DNA from: Branchiostoma belcheri | Taxonomy: Eukaryota; Chordata; Leptocardii; Amphioxiformes; Branchiostomatidae | Assembly (NCBI RefSeq): GCF_001625305.1 | Contig: NW_017803046.1 | Span: forward strand, 1,789,218 to 1,853,217 | Reading direction: 5' to 3' | DNA: 64,000 nucleotides | In this document: piece by piece, positions 41,201 to 50,920 of the stretch | How the letters are laid out: each line of letters opens with the position of its first letter | Numbering within the stretch: the stretch's first letter is position 1 | The notes under the pieces: model-generated | What the model was told of the DNA's origin: nothing | Database searches by the model: none | The model's input: the letters and a program-made list of their open reading frames with translations, nothing else | Position numbers and translations under genes: made by a program

Positions 41201-41641
41201 AAGGCAATCAGAGATGACAGTGCACACTTAATCCCCTTAGACGCTGTAACATTATCTGACTGCTAGGCTTCTCTGACATAGCCTGGGTACCATCCATTTT
41301 GTATCAGGGCCCCCTGAACTCGCTACCCCAAGTGGTGGTGCAAGGGGCCCTGTTAGTGTTACAAAACGGATGGCACCCAGACTATTTCTGACAATTGTGG
41401 ATGGTGTAGGAAAGCATTATTAAGATTTTCCACCCTAACATCAGTTGGTGATCAGTGTCCTCACCAGTGAGACCAGGACATTCCTCTTCACAAACAGTCT
41501 CTCCAGGAAGGTGAAAGCTTCTCCCTGCACCAGCTCTGCAGGAAGTGTGCTGAGGTGACTGTAGTTCAGGTTCAGAATCAGGTGTCTCTCCCGTCTGGCC
41601 TGGGTCACTATACTGTGGACATCAGCTGCCCCTGCCGCCAT
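35205..41641 (-). CDS. LRRC28: Leucine-rich repeat-containing protein 28 orthologue, 8 coding exons
   Basis: Coding exons on the minus strand, in transcript order: 41465-41641, 40879-40919, 40335-40372, 39867-40140, 39111-39181, 38504-38606, 36190-36377, 35205-35443. All introns are GT..AG and the phases join without a break, giving 1131 bases or 376 residues; the vertebrate protein is of similar length (about 367). The start is the ATG in GAAGATGGCGG. The N-terminal part (FLERLFVKRNVLVSL) leads into leucine-rich repeats of the LxxLxLxxNxLxxLP type, best seen in the 274-base exon. The C-terminal third carries Cys pairs (CNGCG, GHCCQCC, SCCSKTC) as in vertebrate LRRC28, where they may bind metal. 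The cellular role is poorly known; leucine-rich repeats usually bind proteins. Exons 2 and 3 are only 41 and 38 bases. Introns hold a MITE and three inverted repeats. Confidence 0.93.
35521..35609. mobile_element. Fold-back element in LRRC28 intron 7
   Basis: Bases 35521-35545 and 35585-35609 are exact inverted repeats of 25 bases starting CCTGGGTGCCATCC. The loop contains a second inverted pair, TGCTGGCT / AGCCAGCA. The ends match the element at 41279-41384. It lies 77 bases upstream of the last coding exon. Confidence 0.75.
36679..36731. repeat. Small inverted repeat in LRRC28 intron 6-7 region
   Basis: CCTGTGTGATAAC at 36679-36691 is inverted at 36719-36731. A third partial copy, CCTGTGTGATA, sits in the loop. 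Confidence 0.55.
40415..40802 (+). mobile_element. Family C MITE, PIF/Harbinger-like, in LRRC28 intron 2
   Basis: A 388-base element with inverted ends beginning GGCCATGTTGATTTGATTAT and flanked on both sides by TTA (40412-40414 and 40803-40805). No ORF. It shares the GGCC start and the TTA target with family B but not the rest of the sequence, so a common transposase source is plausible. It lies between LRRC28 coding exons 2 and 3. Confidence 0.87.
41279..41384. mobile_element. Fold-back element in LRRC28 intron 1
   Basis: Left arm 41279-41303 begins TAGCCTGGGTACCATCC and is inverted at 41360-41384 with three mismatches. Inside lies a second pair, AGGGCCCC / GGGGCCCT. It belongs with 35521-35609 by its CCTGGGT(G/A)CCATCC ends. 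Confidence 0.75.
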
Positions 41642-42495
41642 CTTCAACAGTCTAAAATATCTGAGCTGTTCTTACAGTCTTGCAGTGCTGACATAATGTC
41701 GGTACTGTTGGTTTTCAGATGTCAATAAATTGACCTTTTGGGTCCATTGTAACAAATGGAGATGTTAACTTTTACACAATGTTCATGACACAAAAATTAC
41801 TTGTCTTGTTTCTGTTTCTTCTGCGTGTTAAATCTGGTTCAGGTCAAATCATAATCTTACACTAAGTAATTGCACAGATATTTGTCATGTAAAGTATGAT
41901 CTGTTCTGGTACGACCGTCACTCATCAGATGCAAGATATTTATAAAACGGCCTTGCTGATGCAAATATCACACTATGAAGATTTCAGTGATTCCTCTGAG
42001 TGGCTGCGCCATGTTGTGCCTGATGTTCTCGTGATCTCAGTCCTTGTAGATCACTGTAAACAGAATTACCTTTACTTATTTACATATATATAATCAAAGA
42101 CCTCCTTGCTCAAATCTATGCAAAATGTACTGCAAGTTTGATAATTTCGGCTGGGTAAGAATAACCCCGGCAACAGCGGTCCTTTTGCTACAAAAAATCT
42201 TTTTCTCTTAATCCTCACTACATCGTCCTATACACTTATCTGTATACACTGTCCCCGCTGTCTTCTGTATGCTATAAATACTTTGCTCTGATCATACTAG
42301 ACTATAATATATTTGCATGTTTCCATCGAGCTCCCCCTCCCCCAAACACAACTGTCAAAAACTCATAAATGATCCACAAAGTTTACGTTATTTCAAACAT
42401 CATACGTTATCAACTTGCGTATAAGTCAACTAATATGATACCTAATTTGTCTGCCATCAATGGGAATGATGCGCACAACATCAGCAGTAACTTAC

Positions 42496-42600
42496 TTTTT
42501 GCTAAGTTCTGCTGAAATCTGTGTGTGCTGAAACCATATGTTGACGGTACAAAGGTCAGGTCAGGTCATGCCTCGACCAATCACGCGCGTCATCTAGCGG
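42496..42600 (-). promoter_or_regulatory. Probable LRRC28 non-coding first exon and promoter
   Basis: On the minus strand a consensus donor (GTAAGTTAC) begins at 42495. An acceptor-like TATTTTAG precedes the coding exon at 41651, ten bases before the ATG, so a 5' untranslated exon spliced to the ATG exon is likely. Just upstream, CCAAT is read on the plus strand at 42577-42581 beside a CpG-rich ACGCGCG. The start site itself is not determinable. Confidence 0.45.
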
Positions 42601-42891
42601 ATTTCAGTGGTATTGCTTATGATAATATCGACGATAACAAAGTTAGTGAGTGAGTGACTTACTTTGGTTTACAATGGTGAAAATTTTATAAGCTCAGTAA
42701 TACTTCACCTGAGCAAACAACATTGGTGATGATGTATGCAATACCTTAAATTCATCATGAGCAATATTGCAGCTTACGCTATTCCAAAAATAATTTGTTG
42801 GCTATGTTAATAAGAAGAAAATACTGCATACACTGTACGTGTACGTCTTCGCTGCTTTCCAATTTGCCTGCTAGGACGTAAAGTCGACGTA

Positions 42892-43185
42892 TCATGGTGT
42901 CCGTGCATGGCTGCACTCTAGCGATTTCTCTAGGAAATTCTGTATACTAGTACTAGTCCTAAGTACATGTATTTCGTAGAGTCCTCTGACTGCCAGCTTT
43001 CTCTCGATGAAAAAGTCTTTGTCCCCACATTCACCCGCTATAATGTTTCCCTCTGCATACCAAAGATGACCCGAAGAAGTCTCTGTCATTAGTTGTTTAG
43101 GAAAGTTTTTATTGGCATAATACTTGATACACGTCTCATTATTCAAATGAACATCCCATATATCAACACATTTCAAATATAGCAT
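42892..43185 (-). CDS. Unassigned 97-codon open frame
   Basis: An uninterrupted ATG-to-TGA frame between LRRC28 and the small-protein gene at 43784. The start has A at -3 (GAAAGATG). The translation is compositionally normal (for example CVDIWDVHLNNETCIKYYAN) with five Cys and no transmembrane segment or signal peptide. I recognise no family. A 97-codon frame in AT-rich DNA is longer than expected by chance but not decisive, and no splice sites or transcript evidence support it. Treat as a candidate only. Confidence 0.25.
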   Translation of the reverse strand: MLYLKCVDIWDVHLNNETCIKYYANKNFPKQLMTETSSGHLWYAEGNIIAGECGDKDFFIERKLAVRGLYEIHVLRTSTSIQNFLEKSLECSHARTP

Positions 43186-43783
43186 CTTTCATTCTTAATT
43201 AACATTTGATTTAGATATGATACTTAGCTCAATATCAGATACATTCTAACTGTTACATTATTTAGGCTATACTGTATAACATACCAGTTTACATATATGT
43301 ACAGGACGCAACATAGAATTCATTAAACGATAGCTGTGGTATTTAAACTGCTTACAGTAAGGGTGAACAACATACAGATAAGACACGTACGTGGCAGGTT
43401 TGGGATTCCAGTATTGATGTTGTTGTCCGTTTCACAAAAGTATTTGGCAACAGCTCAAAGATATAACGCTATACGCACGACACACAGCTAGCAAACGCAG
43501 ATGCTTTCAACCAAAGGCTTGTCGCATAACCACATATTTGTACGTAGATGTTGATGATGATAATGCATATGCATATGCGGCATGGTTCAATTTACTATGC
43601 ATTTCTATTTCATATGTTGTATTTTCCCATGTTTCACTGCATCAAATAAACAACTCTCGACAAAAAACGCGCACATGGTTGCAGTCAACAATGACAGATG
43701 ACAATCATGATCTACAAGTCAAAGAGTCCTGAATTCTAAGAAAGCTGAAGGGTGGTGTCTCTATGTCACGTTCATTCATCTCC

Positions 43784-45018
43784 TCAGACCATGCCTGGGA
43801 CCTCTGCAGCCGGCTCTGCGTACCGTTTGGGCCCGTTCTGTGAGGTAAAGGAGGCCGCTATCGGATGACGTCCTGCAGGATACCGGTTGTTGGATGACGA
43901 CGTTGTTCTTGAGGGATGCGTCTGTCTGGGCTCATCGGCTGTCCCCGACCCGACATCCCGCTGTTCTTGTCGTCCTGTCAAGATTTCAACATAAAACAAT
44001 GAAGTCTACCGTGGTGCTGATGTATAAACTCATAAATGTCACACTTTGCTGAACAGCCGGGCAGTATGTACTCGTAACACACCTGGGCTGAACAAAATAC
44101 GTGACCCGATTTGAGGGCAATATAATTTCAGGGTACGCGTACGGCATTTACAGCATACAAGCATACTGCCCCGAATACTCTGCAGCCACTGTTTAATCAC
44201 TAGCCTGGTTACCAAACCTATTATAGCTCCCGAGTCCTACATTTTGCGGATAGGATGTAGGACTCGGGAGCTATAATAGGTAACGTTTGGTAACTACTAG
44301 GCTATTTGATCACTGAGTTTACTAGAACCCAGACCCGCTTCTATTTGAAGTGCGGCTGTAAGTAAAATACCCTCATGATCAGTGTTTAGTTTGTTTGCCA
44401 CGAGAGCAGAACTTAGGCGGTATGCCGGTGGCATTAATGGAAATAGTTTATTTGCCAGTTCTAACGGAGAACCCTATGCTGTCACAGTGTCACTATTCAA
44501 CACGCCAGTAACCCGACCTCAGAAGCCCATTTGTGCCTCTGTTGTCCCGTATGTTTGCACGGGGGGGGCTCAAGGAGACCTGGGCAGACGTCTCGTCACG
44601 TCTCCAGCTCAAAGAGGGGATAAATCGTCTGCAAGTGTCGTTGGTGAAGTGTCTAGAAATTTATAGCGACGGAATAGTGTTATGTATAACGTTATCCTCG
44701 TATAATAAGTTCTGAAGTTGTCACAGTCGTCCGTACCAACGCGGTACTCTTTGAAAAACACACCGTTCAAACTAAAACAACACCTCAAGCAAGGACGTAA
44801 ATGCGAAGTATATACTGAGCATTCACTTATTGAGATGACGCCTCAGCCCTTTACCTTGAATATATGACAAACACAATTAGTGAACTACTACCATATGGGC
44901 CAATGGTATGAACCAGAAGACCATACGGGAATTATAGACACCCACGACTGACCTCAAGCTATTAAACAAGCCTCGTCGCACTCAGTAATATATGGGCAAC
45001 TGAACACTTACCTGGCAT
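43784..45018 (-). CDS. Two-exon small-protein gene A, C-terminal VPGMV
   Basis: Exon 1 coding part is 45012-45018 (ATG CCA G) followed by a consensus GTAAGTG donor. Exon 2 is 43784-43974, 191 bases, after a CTTGACAG acceptor. The join is phase 1 and gives a 65-residue protein starting MPGRQEQRDVGSG and ending KRYAEPAAEVPGMV. It is polar and probably disordered (rich in S, T, P, R, N), with no signal peptide, membrane segment or known domain. Exon 2 has the same length and phase as exon 2 of gene B (49182-49372) and nearly that of the terminal exon at 56238-56422, and all end in PGM plus one residue. I read these as one unrecognised family. Alternatively exon 2 could be an alternative terminal exon of a longer gene; the nearby tiny first exon argues against that. 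Confidence 0.6.
44201..44304. mobile_element. Fold-back element in the intron of gene A
   Basis: The left arm 44201-44242 begins TAGCCTGGTTACCAAAC. It is inverted at 44255-44304 with a short insertion near the outer end (GTTTGGTAACTACTAGGCTA). The inner 26 bases of stem are exact. The loop is 12 bases. No coding capacity. Confidence 0.75.
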
Positions 45019-45200
45019 TTTTCTGGTGTTTTAAAAAGCTCACTGCGAACGTAGAATACTGCCGTGCCTTTGGAGGTATACGTACGTATTCGCTATCTGA
45101 TGTAACGTTGACCCGGCAGCGACTGACCCTGTCCCGCAGTCTACTTCAGACTGTTGGCGACCTCTAGGGTCAACGCTATTTAAATACTGTTAAGGGCCGG
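45019..45200 (-). promoter_or_regulatory. Candidate promoter of gene A
   Basis: Upstream of the ATG of gene A on the minus strand is a TATA-like TATTTAAATAG at about 45176-45186, which would place transcription start near 45150 and a 5' UTR of about 130 bases. Inverted GTTGACCC / GGGTCAAC half-sites flank the putative start at about 45107 and 45166. Confidence 0.35.
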
Positions 45201-45479
45201 GAGAAATCTTTTGTGTGTTTAACGGCCCAGGCAGCTGTAGACGTGTTTCGCAAACACGGTCACTCTGCTCTTAACACCCTTAATCAAACAGTGTTATCTC
45301 TCGTCAGGCAACTGTTGACGCTTCTACTACTTTAGTCAATTCTTACTGAGCGGTATGTAGGGTGATCAGTCGTGGTTTTACGCCATCAGACCGCTCTATA
45401 AATTGATCGTTAACGTAAACGCTGGGCGTGATTCGTACACTCCCCCAAGGCCATGTCCCCAAGGTATATATGCTCTGTC

Positions 45480-47400
45480 GTGCGAGAATCACAGCACGAA
45501 AACAGATATTTAAGCAAACTTTCCGCAATATGTAAAGAGGTATTAAAGGTGGAAAAATATTTAAGTTGACTTTACGCTTCGTAAAGGTTGCTGAAAGGTA
45601 AATTCCGCCTTTCCGTCACCTTTCAGTGGGCTTAAATACGACGTAAATATATACAGACATTTAAGCAAACTTTCCGCAATGCGTAAATAAGTATTAAAGG
45701 TAGGAAAATATTTCAGTTGACTTTACGACTTCGTAAAGGCCACTGAAAGACAAAGTCCGCCTTTCCGCCACCTTTCAGCGCGCTTAAATACGACGTAAAT
45801 ATATAAAGACATTTAAGCAAACTTTCCGCATATGTAAAGAAGTATTAAAGGTGGGAAATATTTCAGTTGACTTTACGACTTCGTAAAGGCCTCTGAAAGG
45901 CAAATGTTTCGTTTCGTAGCTTGTTTTTTTAACGTCTAAACATGTTCCAAATGGCAAATAGATAAACGAGTTTATCGCCCAGACGGCTTCGCACTTTCAT
46001 TTTGCTTTATTTGTGAAGCATGACAAAACTTACATTACTTTTATGTCCTTCGCGTGAACTTACAAAGTATCCATATGCAGACACCCAATGAGGAACGTGT
46101 CATGTGATAGGGCGGTACCCAATGGGATACAAGACAGCGAGGTTCAAATCTACCGGACTCAACTCATTTTTATGGCGTCTATTTCGAAGACACGTCGACC
46201 CTCCTTCTAATTGAGACATTATGACTGAAGTTGAGAATCTCATGGAGCGAGGAAAGGCAAGAAAATTTTTTCGAATTCTTTAGAATATGTTGAAATTGGT
46301 GGAGGCCCAGTCGCAAAGGATCCAGGGGCTTCTAAGCAGCGGCAACGACAACACGACTCTCAGCCCGGCTCGGCCCGTCTGACAACAGCCAGGAGGACGG
46401 AGGAGAAAGCTTTCACAAAACGCCGTATACGAGGGAGCTGATCAAATATATGTTTGGAGATACAAGTAGTCAATTCCTTGTATTGGTGAGCTTAGTTTAG
46501 AAAAGTATTATTTTGAACTGTTTTCATTATACGTAATCTGCAGCTGGGGAGGGATACGTAATAATGTGACAATATAGTATGAGCTAACATCTTGTTCTAA
46601 AACATTTTATTAGGAATCATTGTATTTTGTATGTTTTACTCAATAAATTGTTCTCAGATCATATCTGTTTCTGTCATCATATTCACATATACCGACGTAA
46701 GTTAAGGTTATGCACAGCCGATTCAAATGTTCGGAAAGGCAACTTAAAGCTTAAAATTGTCCGTAAACAGTGATTAAAGGAATAGTTTACAAAGCCTTTA
46801 CGGACATAAAAGGTGCGTAAAGGCACTGTTAAAGTGCAAATACGTATCTTTCCAGTACTACGGAAAGGGCACGTAAAGACATTATGTTTACGAGGGACTT
46901 AAAGGCAGCTAAAAGACCTCTTAAATTTTAAGTAAACGCATGCTTTCCGACCAAAAAAGGTCCGTAAACAATACTTAAAGGAATAGTTTACAAAGCCTTT
47001 ACGGACATGAAAGGTGCGTAAAGGCACCGCTAAAGTAGTGCAAATACGTATCTTTCCAGTACTACGGAAAGGGCACGTAAAGACAATGTTTACGAGGGAC
47101 TTAAAGGCAGCTGAAAGACCTCTTAAATTTTAAGTAAACGCATGCTTTCCGACCAAAATAGGTCCGTAAACGATACTTAAAGGAATAATTTACAAAGCCT
47201 TTACGGACATAAAAGGTGCGTAAAGGCACCGCTAAAGTAGTGCAAATACGTATCTTTCCAGTACTACGGAAAGGGCACGTAAAGACAATGTTTACGTACA
47301 CGGAAAGGTGCCGGAAAGGTGCGTAAAGATGGAAATTACGCCGCCTTTAAGCACGATTTAAGCATGCTTAAATATGGTTTTTCGTGCCGTGAATGGATTC
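45480..47400 (+). mobile_element. ~1.9 kb element with inverted ends and two subterminal tandem arrays
   Basis: The left end (GCACGAAAACAGATATTTAAGC near 45493-45514) matches the reverse complement of the right end near 47358-47388 (GCACGAAAAACCATATTTAAGC). Inside the left end a ~151-base unit is repeated from 45508, 45659 and 45811, the last copy cut at about 45903. Inside the right end a different ~201-base unit begins at 46759, 46960 and 47162. Both units are full of GTAAAG / CTTTAC and AAAGG words. The core between them has a short frame starting MTEVENLMERGKARKFFRIL with a stop after 20 residues, so no intact protein. A non-autonomous DNA transposon with subterminal repeats, probably transposase-binding sites, is the best reading. 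Confidence 0.65.
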
Positions 47401-47483
47401 GTAATGCACTACCCCCTATTAATCTCGTAGGTATACATTGTACGTTAGAGCAGGGCATTGTGAGAAGTTCCACCTGTTGCTTA

Positions 47484-47884
47484 GGCCATGTTGATTTGAT
47501 TATATGGATGACATCCTCTGGGAACCCCAAAACTGATGCGCGCGTGCGAATAAAAAAAAAGTTTTGCAAAAAAAAAAAAGTTGCTTTCACTATGAAATCT
47601 ACGTGGTCATGAAGGTTGAACAAATGGCACAGAATATGTTATGGCGAATAATCTACTATTCGAATTCATTTATTTACATTTTTGTCTTTTTTCCTTTGAT
47701 TTTGGCATTCAATTCTACGACATTGGTATCGTTTCTAAATGTTTCCTTGCAACTTATGGTATATTTTTGCTCATTTAGCGACTGTTTTGCACGATTTACA
47801 GTATGGTTGAAAACTTTTTTTTTGGAAATGGCCGAAAATCCATGCGCGCGCGGATGTTATCCATATAATCAAATCAACATGGCC
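47484..47884 (+). mobile_element. Family C MITE with TTA target duplication
   Basis: A 401-base copy of the element at 40415-40802, with the same inverted ends (GGCCATGTTGATTTGATTAT) and flanked by TTA at 47481-47483 and 47885-47887. Its interior is in inverse orientation relative to the copy at 40415. A 116-codon frame across it is accidental. Confidence 0.87.
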
Positions 47885-48030
47885 TTATCAAGCCGCTGGG
47901 AGCGGTGTGTGTAGATATTTATTTTAGTGAGGCCGTGGCACAATCGTGCACGTGTTTGTGTGTTATTTCCTTCGCTAGAAGGTTATATTTTGATAACGTT
48001 TGTATTGTACAATATGTATGGCCTGCAATG

Positions 48031-48238
48031 GGGGTCCCGACAGCGCTCTACGCTGAATTCAGAAACATCTCGATTACGCTTTACGATAAATTCCAAGTGG
48101 CTACAACGCATTGCGTAGAATTAAAACGCCGAATACGCTATACGCCAAAATATTAGAGCGGTCCCATGGGTCCGTCTACGCTCTACGTAGAATTAAAACG
48201 GCCGATTACGCTCTACGGAAAAGGGCTTGCGGGACCCC
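48031..48238. mobile_element. Small element with GGGGTCCCG inverted ends and internal repeats
   Basis: GGGGTCCCG at 48031-48039 is inverted at 48230-48238. The interior contains diverged repeats of a unit of about 60-65 bases (TACG(C/T)(T/A)GAATT, CGATTACGCT, CTCTACG). No ORF of note. Confidence 0.5.
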
Positions 48239-49181
48239 ACATAGGTGTGTGTTTTATGTATGTGGTTTAGCACATAACTCAAGAAGCTATGGGTGGATTG
48301 TCGTGAAACTAATGGCACGTCTTGTTGACCATGTGTCCCAAGGCTATACACACCACGAATTACGTATTATTAATCAATAGCACCACAAACCAAAATGTGA
48401 AATGTATTGCCTCATATTTGGACAAGATTTCTTTCACTCATACCACACATCTATTGAACAATTGTTTAAGAAATCATGATTTATTTCAATGAAAATTAAC
48501 ATAACATTAGCTCAAGGTAGCTAAGAATGTATAACACTGAACATGACCTAACAGCGAGTCAAGTTCATGATTAAAGATGGGAGTTGATAGGAGTTTTTCT
48601 CCCAAATGAAAATTTCCAAAATGAAAAGTTTTCAAATAAAAAATTGATGAAAGTATATTTGCCCTTTTGACTGTTACAGTTATGCATTCACAATTTTTAA
48701 GGGTATAAATCTATTCCATCCTTTGAATCACAAAAATAACACTTTCTGTTGCAACAACAAGTGTTGTCAGTGATGAATATGAAACATAAAAATTCCTTGG
48801 AGACTCAAGGGTCTTGTGATAGTTTGAGAACTATAGGCATTCATACAGGGATGTTTTCCTTTAAAACTTAGACCGCCTTACTCAACAACCGAGGTTAACT
48901 ATCATATATTTAACTAAGTACAAGTATACTATTAATCACACTTTTGAAACATTTCTTATAGTTTGTTCCACAAAGTCTGCAGTTCAAATCCTTTGTGATA
49001 ATATACAGACTGTACTGTCTAATCACCTTGAAGTACATATACCAGACTTGGGTTCTTGAATAATAGGGACTGGGTCCCTAAGAGTATAAGACTAAAGATA
49101 GCATGAGGATGGCCACTTGTAGTAGGCTTGTCAGTCGACCAATCGGAGAGCAGCAGGAGTCCTGATGCCAGGTTGCCATGG

Positions 49182-50129
49182 TTACATCATGCCTGGGATG
49201 TCATCGCAGACCCAGTCGTCTTCATCTGTTACGTGATGCTGGACGTCGGCCTTGTGATGTTCAGGCAGGTGGATCATGTCCTGGTGTCCCTGTGGACCGG
49301 GGTCTGGAACACCGGCAGCGTCTTTCTTCTCAGATGTCTCAGGTTTACTCTCTGATGGTTTCTTATCCTGATCTGGAAGGACAAGAAGTACTCTAAGAAC
49401 CTATAAAGAGCCCAACACACTTATCAGTAACAGTAGTTGTGACTAAGTGTGCTTGGCTGTTCCATAATGTACAGACTCATGCCTTTAATCTCCAAGCAGA
49501 TGTTTGGGTGGGTGCAATACAGTATCACATTGGCCATGCAGTATCCAATACAGAACGCACCAGGGTGGGGCTGCCCTTCGCTGTGCCCCTCCCTGCTCAT
49601 AATTAAAACATCTTTTGGCAAACAGACCGGTTTTTACTGCACCGCGGTGCGGCCAGTGGCCAATATAGCCTCACCTTGTCCCCAGGCAATCTGCTTGGAG
49701 AATATTACGCCTTCTTTTCCAGGGCCAAATGACAAGTCCAGTGTTACCAATTTGCCACTTTCGAACACACCACAAAGTGCAAAAGAAAAAGGTGAGTTCA
49801 ATGACCTGACTTTTCTGAAGGTGAGTTCAATGACCTGCCGGACTTGATTTCTGGACTGCACCAGACTGTTTACGTTTTAAGCTTATTGATTCAGGTGCCG
49901 TCTGTACCGATGTATTTTCTGAACGAGCTCAGACAAAAAAGCAGTCTCGAATTTGCAACTGACGTAGTTTTTACTACATGAATGTAGTAACTAGTTGCTG
50001 ACATCATTGCATCATTATACAATGTAGGACTTTGTGAGTTTCTAAACAATATGGCCTCTCTCTACTTTCTTACAATTGTATGTTACGTTTTAACATTTAC
50101 TTTGGACACAAGCCAAGTATCTTACCCAT
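49182..50129 (-). CDS. Two-exon small-protein gene B, C-terminal IPGMM
   Basis: Exon 1 contributes four coding bases, 50126-50129 (ATG G), followed at once by a GTAAGATAC donor. Exon 2 is 49182-49372, 191 bases, after a CTTCCAG acceptor, in phase 1. The 64-residue product starts MDQDKKPSESKPETSEKKD, is hydrophilic, His- and Asp-rich in its second half, and ends DEDDWVCDDIPGMM. It has no signal peptide, membrane helix or domain I know. Its exon 2 equals that of gene A in length and phase, and its last ten residues align with the exon at 56238-56422 (W-x3-acidic-V/I-PGM-x). A CRE-containing promoter lies just upstream. The same strand carries gene A 4 kb downstream. Function unknown; the shared C-terminus suggests a peptide recognised by a partner. 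Confidence 0.68.
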
Positions 50130-50300
50130 TTTGAAGCTATGCAGTGGTCCCGTAGACAGCAGAAATGGCAGTGGTTGTAAGACGTAGTGAGGTGTGTTGT
50201 CCCCACGTCCGCTTCACACTTCAAACGATGACGTCACACCATGACCTTGGGCAACACCATATGCCACTAGGGGATGTCACTCAACATAAGTGTTTCATTG
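50130..50300 (-). promoter_or_regulatory. Candidate promoter of gene B with CRE
   Basis: A perfect CRE palindrome TGACGTCA is at 50229-50236, about 100 bases upstream of the gene B ATG, with no obvious TATA box. CREB/ATF-type control is a reasonable inference from the motif and its position; it is not shown. Confidence 0.4.
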
Positions 50301-50784
50301 CAATTGCAAAATATATTTGGCGCGAGAAAATTTCATCATCAGAACAATACTATATGTAGAAAGTTGTATGGAAGCAAAGTAATGATTTATGTTTTGATAC
50401 GTTAGCAATGATTGCAGTAATGTTATTTTACCAAACTTCCCTCTAGTCTTTTGCTTGGTGGAAAGTTCCGTTACGTCACGTGCACAAACTAGTTGTGACC
50501 TGACCATGCATATGCCTACGTGACTCTGCACAGGTATATTCATTACATCAACACAGGTGCACTACAGAAAACACATTGACATCATTTTGCCAACTCATTT
50601 TGCAGGGCAAGTCACGCATGATGTGCGCCAGCGAACATTATGAGTTGGTAACTTTTGGATAAAAACATTTGAATTATGATGGTGTGATTACATGTGACAT
50701 TAACGTTATATGTAAGTTATATATCATGTTGTTATTGGTCCGTGTACCTGAAATACCATTTAAATTAAATTCCATGAAATCCCA

Positions 50785-50920
50785 TTTGATATTCATTTGA
50801 TTATATGGGTTATATCCTCTGGGAACCCCAAAACTGACGCGAGCGTGCGAATAAGAACGCTTGGCAAAAACAGCTGCCTTCACTATGAAATCTACGTGGT
50901 CATGAAGGTTGGACAAATGA
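50785..50920 (+). mobile_element. Fragment of family C MITE
   Basis: Matches the left part of 47484-47884, including TTTGATTATATGG, CCTCTGGGAACCCCAAAACTGA and CTATGAAATCTACGTGGTCATGAAGGTT. The right half is missing. Confidence 0.75.

Noticed and set aside
47564..47914. 116-codon plus-strand frame
   Set aside because: Lies almost wholly inside the family C MITE, and no other copy keeps it open.
49449..49847. 132-codon plus-strand frame
   Set aside because: No domain; lies in the intron of gene B; includes a 28-base-period doubling (AAGGTGAGTTCAATGACCTG twice) that looks like local duplication.
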